Assembly: GCA_016934095.1 (NCBI GenBank)
Contig: JAFGTO010000413.1
Coordinates: 1 to 11,320, forward strand
Length of the DNA: 11,320 nt
DNA from: Candidatus Glassiibacteriota bacterium
GTDB taxonomy: Bacteria > Gemmatimonadota > Glassbacteria > GWA2-58-10
Direction: 5' to 3'
Shown: positions 1 to 5,556 of the stretch, in pieces
Numbering within the stretch: position 1 is the stretch's first letter
Layout of the letters: the number at the start of each line of letters is the position of its first letter
Position numbers and translations under genes: made by a program
Notes under the pieces: generated by a model
What the model was told of the DNA's origin: nothing
Database searches by the model: none
What the model saw: only the letters and a program-made list of their open reading frames with translations

Positions 1-191
1 CTTTCCACGTAGCGGCGCTGGCCCTCGGCGTATATCGTATCGAAAGCCAGCGAGCTTTTGCCTGAGCCGGAAAGCCCGGTGAGCACGGTGAGCTTGCCGC
101 GGGGGATGGACACGTCGATATTCTTGAGGTTGTGTTCCCTGGCCCCCTTGACTAAGAGAAACTCGCCGTTTTCCCGGGTCTTGGCTGTCAT
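1..191 (-). CDS. uvrA: UvrABC excinuclease subunit A, N-terminal fragment (truncated by window edge)
   Basis: UvrA is the ATP-dependent DNA damage sensor of nucleotide excision repair; it loads UvrB at lesions in the cytoplasm. Only the first 63 codons are present, and the gene continues beyond position 1. The translation starts MTAKTRENGEFLLVKGAREH and continues with the family's N-terminal pattern: HNLKNIDVSIPRGKLTVLTG, then the Walker A P-loop GLSGSGKSS at about residues 39-47, then SLAFDTIYAEGQRRYVE. This run is nearly diagnostic of UvrA. The ATG is at 189-191, and AAGGA lies about 12 nt upstream as a moderate ribosome binding site. It is divergent from the lipoprotein gene. No LexA-type box was recognised in its upstream region. 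Family identity is secure, but whether the rest of the gene is intact cannot be seen. Confidence 0.96.
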   Translation of the reverse strand, partial: MTAKTRENGEFLLVKGAREHNLKNIDVSIPRGKLTVLTGLSGSGKSSLAFDTIYAEGQRRYVE

Positions 192-239
192 CGCTGGGGA
201 TCCTTGTCGAGAGGGGGCAAGATAGGTAATTAACTTTGA

Positions 240-268
240 AATCTATCATTTTATCGGCATTTTGTCAA
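240..268 (-). promoter_or_regulatory. Predicted sigma70-type promoter of uvrA
   Basis: Read on the minus strand, a perfect -35 hexamer TTGACA (268-263) is followed after exactly 17 nt by TAGATT (245-240), which matches the -10 consensus at 4 of 6 positions. The surrounding DNA is A/T-rich compared with the flanking genes. Transcription would start near 233, giving a uvrA leader of about 40 nt. This is inferred from hexamer match and spacing only. Confidence 0.6.
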
Positions 269-356
269 AACATTGATTCCGCTTTCCGGCAGAAAACACG
301 CCGCCGGCAGAGTATCAGCGATAACGAGGTGAAGAGCCTAAAAGCGATGCGGCCGC

Positions 357-383
357 CCGTGCCCGGCACGGCTGTTGGCAGCC
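357..383. repeat. Two adjacent inverted repeats between the divergent promoters
   Basis: The first dyad is CCGTGCC-C-GGCACGG at 357-371, perfect over seven base pairs per arm around a single central base. The second is GGCTG-TTGG-CAGCC at 370-383. They lie between the two divergent promoters, and the second ends 7 bp before the -35 at 391. In this promoter model neither transcript covers them, so an operator for a dimeric regulator is more natural than a terminator. No T-tract follows. The remaining DNA between the two genes (192-561) shows no further coding sequence. Confidence 0.35.
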
Positions 384-390
384 ATCTTCA

Positions 391-419
391 TTGACAGGAA
401 ACTTTTCGCGGCCTACTAT
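391..419 (+). promoter_or_regulatory. Predicted sigma70-type promoter of the DUF4091 lipoprotein gene
   Basis: A perfect TTGACA at 391-396 is followed after 17 nt by TACTAT at 414-419, a 4 of 6 match to the -10 consensus. TATAAA at 417-422 is an alternative -10 with longer spacing. The start would be near 426, leaving a leader of about 136 nt before the ATG at 562. Any coding start upstream of 562 in this frame, such as one at 391, would lie inside the promoter and is unlikely. Confidence 0.6.
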
Positions 420-510
420 AAACTTGTGCCATGCTCGAATTTTTAACCGTCCGGCGCTCACCGGGCGGGCAGGTATTTCTGATTATTTTTCATCGCTCGC
501 TTCTGGCTCA

Positions 511-543
511 GCGGCCGGGCCGCGGGGAATGCTCTTGCCGGCC
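511..543 (+). other. G/C-rich leader segment with two mutually exclusive hairpins
   Basis: GCGGCC-G-GGCCGC at 511-523 is a perfect dyad. Part of it, GGCCGG at 513-518, can instead pair with CCGGCC at 538-543, enclosing a 19-nt loop. The second pairing ends 8 nt before the AGGAGG ribosome binding site at 552-557. The segment lies within the predicted leader of the lipoprotein mRNA. This could be leader structure that affects translation, or just chance pairing in G/C-rich DNA. No known riboswitch class was recognised. Confidence 0.25.
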
Positions 544-551
544 AATTCAAC

Positions 552-557
552 AGGAGG
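552..557 (+). promoter_or_regulatory. Strong ribosome binding site fixing the lipoprotein start
   Basis: A full AGGAGG lies 4 nt before the ATG at 562 and is the best Shine-Dalgarno in the window. It separates the true start from the upstream in-frame ATGs at 391 and 529. It also places a lipoprotein signal peptide exactly at the N-terminus. Confidence 0.85.
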
Positions 558-561
558 AAAA

Positions 562-3477
562 ATGAAAACTCAACGCTCAGCCCGGGTATTGCAGTTGCTT
601 GCCGGCTGCTGCCTGATATTTCTGGCCTGCACTGCGGGAAACAGGGTAAAACTCCCGGTAACCAGGGACACCGTGGCCTGGATGTACCGCGGCGAGCCGA
701 CCTTTGATTTCGGCGCTGCGGAGCCTCTTTTCGTCGAGGGCGTGCATTATTGTGCCTTGCTCGGTTTCGATGTCTCGGCGGCCCGGGGGCGGCGGGTAGC
801 CTCGGCCAGGCTGTGGCTGCACCGGGTCGAGCAGGCCCCGGTCCTGAAACTCGTGCTCGGCACGATCAGCGAGGACTGGCTCGAGGGTGGCGGGACAGGG
901 CGCGGCACCGACCGCGACGCAAGCTGCGCCGCCTACGTGCGAATCGACCCGGAGACCCGCAGGCCCGTGCGCTGGGCCGGCCCGGGCAGCGATATCACCG
1001 ACGTGATTTTCTCGCACGGCAACACCCTGGTCGCCGACAGCGAGGTCAGGCAGGAGTCCGGCGGCTGGCAATCGGTGGCAGTGCCCCGCGAGCTGGCGGA
1101 GGCCCTGGTCTGCGGAGTATCCTACGGCCTGGTGCTGATGGATGCCAAGGGCCAGCAGCGCGATGCCGAAGACCATTTCATCTTCAAGCGTTTCAACAGC
1201 CATGATTCAGGCGGTTTCGCCCCGTACCTGGAAGTGGTCCTGGAGCCGGCCCCTGGCAGCGCGCCCGGCCCGGTGGCCGCAGTGCAAGTGTCCCCGGCCC
1301 CGCAGGCTGCCGGGCTGGAGACAGGCGCCCTGCAGGTGCTGGTCTCCCCGCCGGCCGGGGCCGCCGGGGGCGGCCTGTATTACGAGATGGCGATTTCCGC
1401 TTCCCCGCTGGACAAGGCGGGCGCGGAGGCTGCCCAGCGGGTGGCCAGGCGGCTGCTGCCGCGGGTCGGCGGCCGGGCGGTCGATACCGTGCTGGTTAAC
1501 GGGCTGCCGCCGTCAAAGGCGCACTGGGTGGCGGTGAGGACTATGGACTGCTGCGGCAGGGTCAGCGACTGGGTGCCTGGCAATGGCGAGAGCTCACCAG
1601 CGCAGGCGCCAGCCGCGCTGGCCTCCCCGCCGCGTCCCGGGCTGGGAGGGCAGATCCGTGTCTGGGCCTGCGGAGTGGATGAAAAAGTGAACCCGGTGAG
1701 CGGCCGTCTGCTAGAGGAGAACCCCGGCCTTTACGTGCTGGAGGGGGACGGCGATTACGAGTATAAGTACGACAGCCACCTCTGGAATTCGGGCACCTCC
1801 ACCGTGTCGCTGGATGTGCCGCGCGGAGGCACGGCCGCTTTCCAACTGATAGTGGAGCCCGCCGCCCGGACCCTGGACAACATCCAGGTACGCGCCGATC
1901 CTGTTTTCGGTGCGGGAACAGGGATAACCGCGCGTCTCTACCGCGACTGGTATCTCAAGTCCGCAGGCACGGGAGCGTATTATCCGGAAGTGGCGCTGCC
2001 CCTCGCGGGGGCTTTCAGTATCCCTGACCCGGAGAACGAAGTGGAGGGCCAGCGCAACCAGGCGGTCCTGGTCGAATACTACGTTCCCAGGTCTGCCCGG
2101 CCGGGCACTTACCTCACCAGGGTGCTGGTCGGTGCCAGGGGACTGATGGCTCGCACGGTCAACCTGCGGCTGACCATACACCAGGCGGAGCTGCCTGCCC
2201 GGCTGCCGTTCATCGGCGAGCTCAACTGCTACGGCCCGGTATCGGCGCAGTACGACATGGAAACCGACTCGGATGAGTATTTCGACCTCGAACAGCAGTA
2301 CTACCGGATGGCGCACGACCACCTCTGCGTGATCAACCAGTTGCCCTACAGGCAGAACGGCGAGGTACTGGCTGTCGGTGCGCCGGTGCTCGAGGGCGAA
2401 GGCGCGCAGGTGCGCGTAGCCGACTGGTCGCGCTGGGACAGGCGCTGGGGCCGCTACCTGGACGGCAGCGCTTTCGCCGAGAGCGACCGCCAGGTGCCGG
2501 TGCCGGTGATGTACCTGCCGTTCCATGAAAACTGGCCGGGAACCATCGCTCGATACTACCGCTTCACCCCGACTGACACCTCCTATGTCGGCATGATCAA
2601 CGAGCACGCCCTGAAAGCGCCTCCCATCGAGGAAGCTTTCGACCCCGCTTACGAGGAGGCTTTTGTCGGGGTGCTGAAACAGTTCGCGGAGCATTTCCGC
2701 CGCAACGGGTGGCTGGATACCGAATTCCAGGTTTACTTCAACAATAAGTACTACCGGAAGCGCAAGGAAGGGGGCGGGGGCGGGGACGGGTCCGCCTGGT
2801 GGCTGCTGGATGAGCCCTACCAGTGGGATGACTTCCTGGCCCTGGCTTACTACGGCGCTCTGTTCACCAGGGCCGTGGGCGATGAGCGCGAGGCGAACAT
2901 CGTTTACCGGATGGATATCAGCAGGCCGCACCTGCAGTTCGGCCTGCTCGACGGGCTGAGGAGCGTGACCTATGCCAGCTCGTATTTCTACACCAAGAAC
3001 GCCTACCTTGCCTGGCGCAAGAAAGAATTCGGCGAGGACATCCGCAACTACGGCAGTTTCAACCGGCTCGAGGAGTCTAACCTGACAGCCACGGCCTGGC
3101 CGGTAAAGGTGTGGCTGAACAACGGCAGCGGACTGCTGCCCTGGCAGACTATCGGCTCGGACCGCAACTTCGACTCGTTCTCCGCGACTGCGGTCCTTTA
3201 TCCGGGCAGGCGGTTCGGTATCGAGGGCCCGGTGGCCAGCCTCAGGCTCAAGGCGGCCAGGCAGGGGATCGAAGATGCTGTCCTGCTGGAGATGCTGGCC
3301 GAAAGGCACGGCTGGAAACGCGAGCAGGCCGCCCTGGCAGTCGCCGGCCGGGTCGACCTGGGGGGCCGGACGATCACCGGGTTCTTCGATGATGCCGGAG
3401 AAGTGGCTTTCGACGACCTCTCGCCTGAAGACCTGGCCGCCCTGCGAATGGCCCTGCTGCGCAGCCTGGACATGTAA
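562..3477 (+). CDS. Secreted lipoprotein with DUF4091/GH123-like glycoside hydrolase domain
   Basis: The 971-aa product starts MKTQRSARVLQLLAGCCLIF, followed by LAC. It has a charged n-region, a hydrophobic core and a probable lipidated Cys23 (FLAC), so it should be an exported, membrane-anchored protein. Residues about 35-230 resemble a beta-sandwich of the DNRLRE/carbohydrate-binding kind. Residues about 233-348 look fibronectin-III-like. From about 365 a beta-sandwich leads into a barrel typical of DUF4091 proteins: an RLYRDWYLKSAG motif, then QRNQAVLVEYYVPRSARPGT, then a C-terminal EGPVASLRLKAARQGIEDAV signature. An Asp-Glu-Pro (D750-E751-P752, in WLLDEPY) matches the Asp-Glu pair that GH123-type hexosaminidases use for substrate-assisted catalysis. 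A run of glycines (about residues 737-741) lies just before it. The family relationship is seen in the sequence. The substrate (probably a polysaccharide or glycan) is inference. The gene appears monocistronic. Confidence 0.8.
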   Translation: MKTQRSARVLQLLAGCCLIFLACTAGNRVKLPVTRDTVAWMYRGEPTFDFGAAEPLFVEGVHYCALLGFDVSAARGRRVASARLWLHRVEQAPVLKLVLGTISEDWLEGGGTGRGTDRDASCAAYVRIDPETRRPVRWAGPGSDITDVIFSHGNTLVADSEVRQESGGWQSVAVPRELAEALVCGVSYGLVLMDAKGQQRDAEDHFIFKRFNSHDSGGFAPYLEVVLEPAPGSAPGPVAAVQVSPAPQAAGLETGALQVLVSPPAGAAGGGLYYEMAISASPLDKAGAEAAQRVARRLLPRVGGRAVDTVLVNGLPPSKAHWVAVRTMDCCGRVSDWVPGNGESSPAQAPAALASPPRPGLGGQIRVWACGVDEKVNPVSGRLLEENPGLYVLEGDGDYEYKYDSHLWNSGTSTVSLDVPRGGTAAFQLIVEPAARTLDNIQVRADPVFGAGTGITARLYRDWYLKSAGTGAYYPEVALPLAGAFSIPDPENEVEGQRNQAVLVEYYVPRSARPGTYLTRVLVGARGLMARTVNLRLTIHQAELPARLPFIGELNCYGPVSAQYDMETDSDEYFDLEQQYYRMAHDHLCVINQLPYRQNGEVLAVGAPVLEGEGAQVRVADWSRWDRRWGRYLDGSAFAESDRQVPVPVMYLPFHENWPGTIARYYRFTPTDTSYVGMINEHALKAPPIEEAFDPAYEEAFVGVLKQFAEHFRRNGWLDTEFQVYFNNKYYRKRKEGGGGGDGSAWWLLDEPYQWDDFLALAYYGALFTRAVGDEREANIVYRMDISRPHLQFGLLDGLRSVTYASSYFYTKNAYLAWRKKEFGEDIRNYGSFNRLEESNLTATAWPVKVWLNNGSGLLPWQTIGSDRNFDSFSATAVLYPGRRFGIEGPVASLRLKAARQGIEDAVLLEMLAERHGWKREQAALAVAGRVDLGGRTITGFFDDAGEVAFDDLSPEDLAALRMALLRSLDM
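2770..2790 (+). repeat. Four-run G tract (potential G-quadruplex) encoding a glycine-rich loop
   Basis: Runs of 5, 5, 4 and 3 guanines on the coding strand are separated by only 1-2 bases. This satisfies the usual G-quadruplex rule of four runs of at least three G with short loops. The codons give a poly-glycine stretch after YYRKRKE and about ten residues before the DEP motif. It is the only tract of this kind noticed in the window. The pattern is directly visible, but folding is inference. Confidence 0.6.
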
Positions 3478-3485
3478 CAGCCTCT

Positions 3486-3507
3486 CGCCCGGTAGCAATA
3501 TCGGGCG
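3486..3507 (+). terminator. Weak hairpin downstream of the lipoprotein gene
   Basis: CGCCCG at 3486-3491 pairs with CGGGCG at 3502-3507 around a 10-nt loop, starting 9 bp after the stop codon. The position suits a terminator, but no T-tract follows (the next bases are GTGGAAAGGG). Intrinsic termination would therefore be poor. It may be a 3'-end stabilising hairpin or a factor-dependent site. Confidence 0.3.
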
Positions 3508-3577
3508 GTGGAAAGGGACGGCTTGATAAGTGGGAAATGCATGAATTTTCCACGTGAGGGGGATCTGCACTATTTTT

Positions 3578-3606
3578 ATGTTAGATTTCTGTTAGGAAAA
3601 TGTTAT
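3578..3606 (+). promoter_or_regulatory. Putative PHO box: three TGTTA repeats at 11-bp intervals
   Basis: ATGTTAG (3578-3584), CTGTTAG (3589-3595) and ATGTTAT (3600-3606) are spaced exactly 11 bp apart, with A/T-rich 4-bp linkers. PhoB-type regulators bind 11-bp direct repeats of CTGTCAT plus four A/T-rich bases, and Gram-positive PhoP binds 11-bp-phased TTAACA-like repeats (reverse complement TGTTAA). The middle repeat matches the PhoB half-site at 5 of 7 positions. It lies upstream of a phosphate transporter gene and a phoU-like gene, which is the expected context. The repeats are seen in the sequence. Binding by a Pho regulator is inference, and no phoB/phoR gene lies in the window. Confidence 0.6.
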
Positions 3607-3611
3607 ATTAT
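3606..3611 (+). promoter_or_regulatory. Predicted -10 element of the phosphate transporter operon
   Basis: TATTAT (5 of 6 to TATAAT) begins exactly 10 nt after the second TGTTA repeat (3595). No acceptable -35 hexamer exists 17 nt upstream; the bases there are TTAGAT and belong to the first repeat. This is the layout of activator-dependent Pho promoters such as E. coli phoA, where the PHO box replaces the -35 and the -10 follows about 10 nt later. Transcription would start near 3618, giving a leader of about 85 nt. Confidence 0.5.
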
Positions 3612-3703
3612 GGCTTGCAGGTCGGGGGTTGATCGGTCTCATCCTGAGACAATTTTTTTGCCGAAAGCGATAAACAGTCAGGAAGGCACGCGAGCCCGGG
3701 ATT

Positions 3704-4804
3704 ATGGTAGCCGACAGTAACGACGTAAGCCTCCGCAGAACTCTGCTGAATATCATACTGTTCCTGGTGTTCTTGTACTTCTTCCTCCTCAGCATCCAGG
3801 TGATGGCCCACGGGTTCAAGGCTTTGGGCGGGGCGGCGGCCAAGAATTTCCTCAGGCCCACCGAAAATCCTTTTGTCGGCCTTTTTATCGGCATCCTGGC
3901 CACATCGCTGTTCCAGAGCTCATCCTCAACCACCTCTATCGTAGTAGGGCTGGTGGCGGTGGGGGCCCTCACCCTGAACCAGGCCATACCCATGGTGATG
4001 GGGGCCAATATCGGCACCACGGTCACCAACACCATCGTCTCGCTGGGGCACATCAGCCGCAAGGATGATTTCCGCAGGGCTTTCGCCGCCGCCCTCCTGC
4101 ACGATATCTTTAACCTGTTAAGCGTGGCTATCGTCTTTCCGCTCTGGATGTTCACCCACTACCTGGACCGGGCCGCGGAGTTTTTGTCCTCGGCATTCAG
4201 CGGAGCGGGCGGCGTGTCCTTTTCCAGCCCGCTGAAAATGATCACGCAGCCCGTAGCCGATCAGATAGGAGGATTACTGGGGGAAACCGGCTGGTTGATC
4301 CTGCTGGTCTCCCTGGTCCTGCTGTTCGTTTCCCTGCGCTATATGGTGCTGTATATGAAAGCCCTGGTGATGACACGGGCCGAGGTGATATTCGAGCGCA
4401 CAGTCTTTCGCACCGACTTCCACGGCCTGCTGTTCGGCATGGTCCTGACCGCCCTGGTGCAGAGCTCCTCGGTGACCACCAGCCTGATGGTCCCGCTGGC
4501 CGGCGCCGGGATGATCACTTTGCCGAGACTGTTCCCCTATGTCCTGGGGGCCAATATCGGCACCACCGTCACGGCCATGCTGGCCGCCCTGGCCACCGGG
4601 AACGCCACTGCGATCAGTGTGGCTTTTGCTCACCTGCTGTTCAACATCTCGGGGATACTCATCTTCTGGTGGATAAAGTGCGTACCGATCAAATTGACGC
4701 AGCATCTTTCGAATTTTATTACTAAGCACCGCGCCCTGGCGATTGTCTATATCGCTTTGGTGTTTTTCATTATACCGTTTACCCTAATCTACCTGCTGGA
4801 GTGA
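3704..4804 (+). CDS. Na+/phosphate cotransporter family protein (NptA-type)
   Basis: This 366-aa polytopic membrane protein belongs to the Na/Pi-cotransporter (SLC34/NptA, PF02690) family, which couples sodium entry to inorganic phosphate transport. Two inverted-repeat halves are plain: QSSSSTTS (71-78) with GANIGTTVT (100-108), and QSSSVTTS (253-260) with GANIGTTVT (282-290). These QSSS and GANIGTT motifs form the substrate site in this family. Hydrophobic segments lie near residues 13-35, 57-90, 125-150, 195-220, 240-265 and 300-325, with a final one at 343-364. Many bacterial relatives are longer because a PhoU domain is fused to the C-terminus. Here that domain is a separate gene starting 5 bp after the stop. 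The ATG has only a poor ribosome binding site (AGGAAGG is 17 nt away). The putative PHO box suggests induction by phosphate starvation. Import versus export direction is not settled by sequence. Confidence 0.92.
   Translation: MVADSNDVSLRRTLLNIILFLVFLYFFLLSIQVMAHGFKALGGAAAKNFLRPTENPFVGLFIGILATSLFQSSSSTTSIVVGLVAVGALTLNQAIPMVMGANIGTTVTNTIVSLGHISRKDDFRRAFAAALLHDIFNLLSVAIVFPLWMFTHYLDRAAEFLSSAFSGAGGVSFSSPLKMITQPVADQIGGLLGETGWLILLVSLVLLFVSLRYMVLYMKALVMTRAEVIFERTVFRTDFHGLLFGMVLTALVQSSSVTTSLMVPLAGAGMITLPRLFPYVLGANIGTTVTAMLAALATGNATAISVAFAHLLFNISGILIFWWIKCVPIKLTQHLSNFITKHRALAIVYIALVFFIIPFTLIYLLE
4000..4026 (+). repeat. 27-bp direct repeat within the transporter gene (partner 4546-4572)
   Basis: The DNA encoding the GANIGTTVT motif is identical at 26 of 27 bases to 4546-4572, which encodes the second copy 546 bp later. 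The rest of the two halves has diverged. It reflects the ancient internal duplication, but the shared synonymous codons are more alike than protein conservation alone requires. Confidence 0.85.
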
Positions 4805-4809
4805 TTACC

Positions 4810-5502
4810 ATGTTTAAATCAGTATTCAAATGGTTGCGCGCAGAGAACCTCCTGGTCCAGTCCAAGGAATTGCTTCTGGAGATGTTGAAAGACGACCTGG
4901 GGATGTTCGAGGATTCGGTCAAATGTTTATGGAAAGACGAGGGTATCTCCATCGAGGAAATCAGGGAGCGGGACCGTGCAATCAACCGCCATGTCAGAGA
5001 CGTGCGGAAGAAAATTCTGACTCACCTGGCTTTCAGCGGCACAGCCGGGCTGGATACCAGCCTGGTGATCCTCAACATAGTGCGCGACATCGAGCGGATC
5101 GGCGACCATACCAAGGACATCACTTACCTGGCTACGAACTATACGGTCAAGTTCAGCCCGGGCGGGTTCGAAAAAGAGCTCAAGGACTTCGAACGTACCG
5201 TGAGGGACAGGATAGCTTCGCTGCAGGAGATCGTCGAGGGCGAGGAAAGCGTGAAAGCCCGCAGTCTGGCCGCCACCCACAGCCAGGTGGACACGACTTA
5301 CCGCTCGATGCTCGACAGGCTGATCAGCGAGGAGGAGACCGGCCTGACCAAGGGGCAGAGCGTGATGCTGGCACTGTACCTGAGGTACCTGCGGCGGATA
5401 GAGGGGCACATTTTCAACATCGCCTCGGCGGATATCAACCCGTTCCACCGGATCGGGTTCAAGGTGAAGAAAAAGGAAGAATCGCCGGAAAGCAAAAATT
5501 AG
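4810..5502 (+). CDS. PhoU-like domain protein, partner of the Na/Pi cotransporter
   Basis: This 230-aa all-helical cytoplasmic protein resembles PhoU, which restrains phosphate uptake and Pho signalling. The first three-helix half carries the metal-binding PhoU signature at about residues 92-104 (RDIERIGDHTKDI, with E95, D99 and D103). The equivalent position in the second half (YLRRIEGHIFNI, 193-204) lacks the acidic pair expected for E(D)xxxD, so one of the two metal clusters is probably missing. The C-terminus is highly charged (KVKKKEESPESKN). The start at ATG 4810 is preferred because GGAG at 4798-4801 sits 8 nt upstream. A GTG at 4801 is also in frame but has no ribosome binding site. 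The gene begins 5 bp after the transporter stop and its binding site overlaps that stop region, so the two are probably coupled. It very likely binds or gates the transporter, as the fused PhoU domain does in relatives. Confidence 0.88.
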   Translation: MFKSVFKWLRAENLLVQSKELLLEMLKDDLGMFEDSVKCLWKDEGISIEEIRERDRAINRHVRDVRKKILTHLAFSGTAGLDTSLVILNIVRDIERIGDHTKDITYLATNYTVKFSPGGFEKELKDFERTVRDRIASLQEIVEGEESVKARSLAATHSQVDTTYRSMLDRLISEEETGLTKGQSVMLALYLRYLRRIEGHIFNIASADINPFHRIGFKVKKKEESPESKN

Positions 5503-5556
5503 AAGCTTATTGGATGGAGAATTAAAGTGAGTGTATTTGATGGATAGTCGGCTTGG

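Noticed and set aside
391..561. N-terminal extension of the lipoprotein from an ATG reading frame open since 391
   Set aside because: It would start inside the predicted promoter, has no ribosome binding site, and would hide the lipoprotein signal peptide that begins at 562 behind AGGAGG.
604..609. Lipobox LAGC ending at the first of two adjacent cysteines (C16)
   Set aside because: The hydrophobic stretch before it would be only about six residues. The later LAC at C23 leaves a normal-length signal peptide, though the choice is not certain.
1711..3570. 619-codon open frame on the minus strand opposite the lipoprotein gene
   Set aside because: It is a shadow of a G/C-rich gene. The composition is low-information with no recognisable domain, whereas the plus-strand frame has a signal peptide and the DUF4091 signature.
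3508..3720. 70-codon open frame between the lipoprotein and transporter genes
   Set aside because: It runs across the putative PHO box and overlaps the transporter start, with no ribosome binding site and no recognisable protein features.
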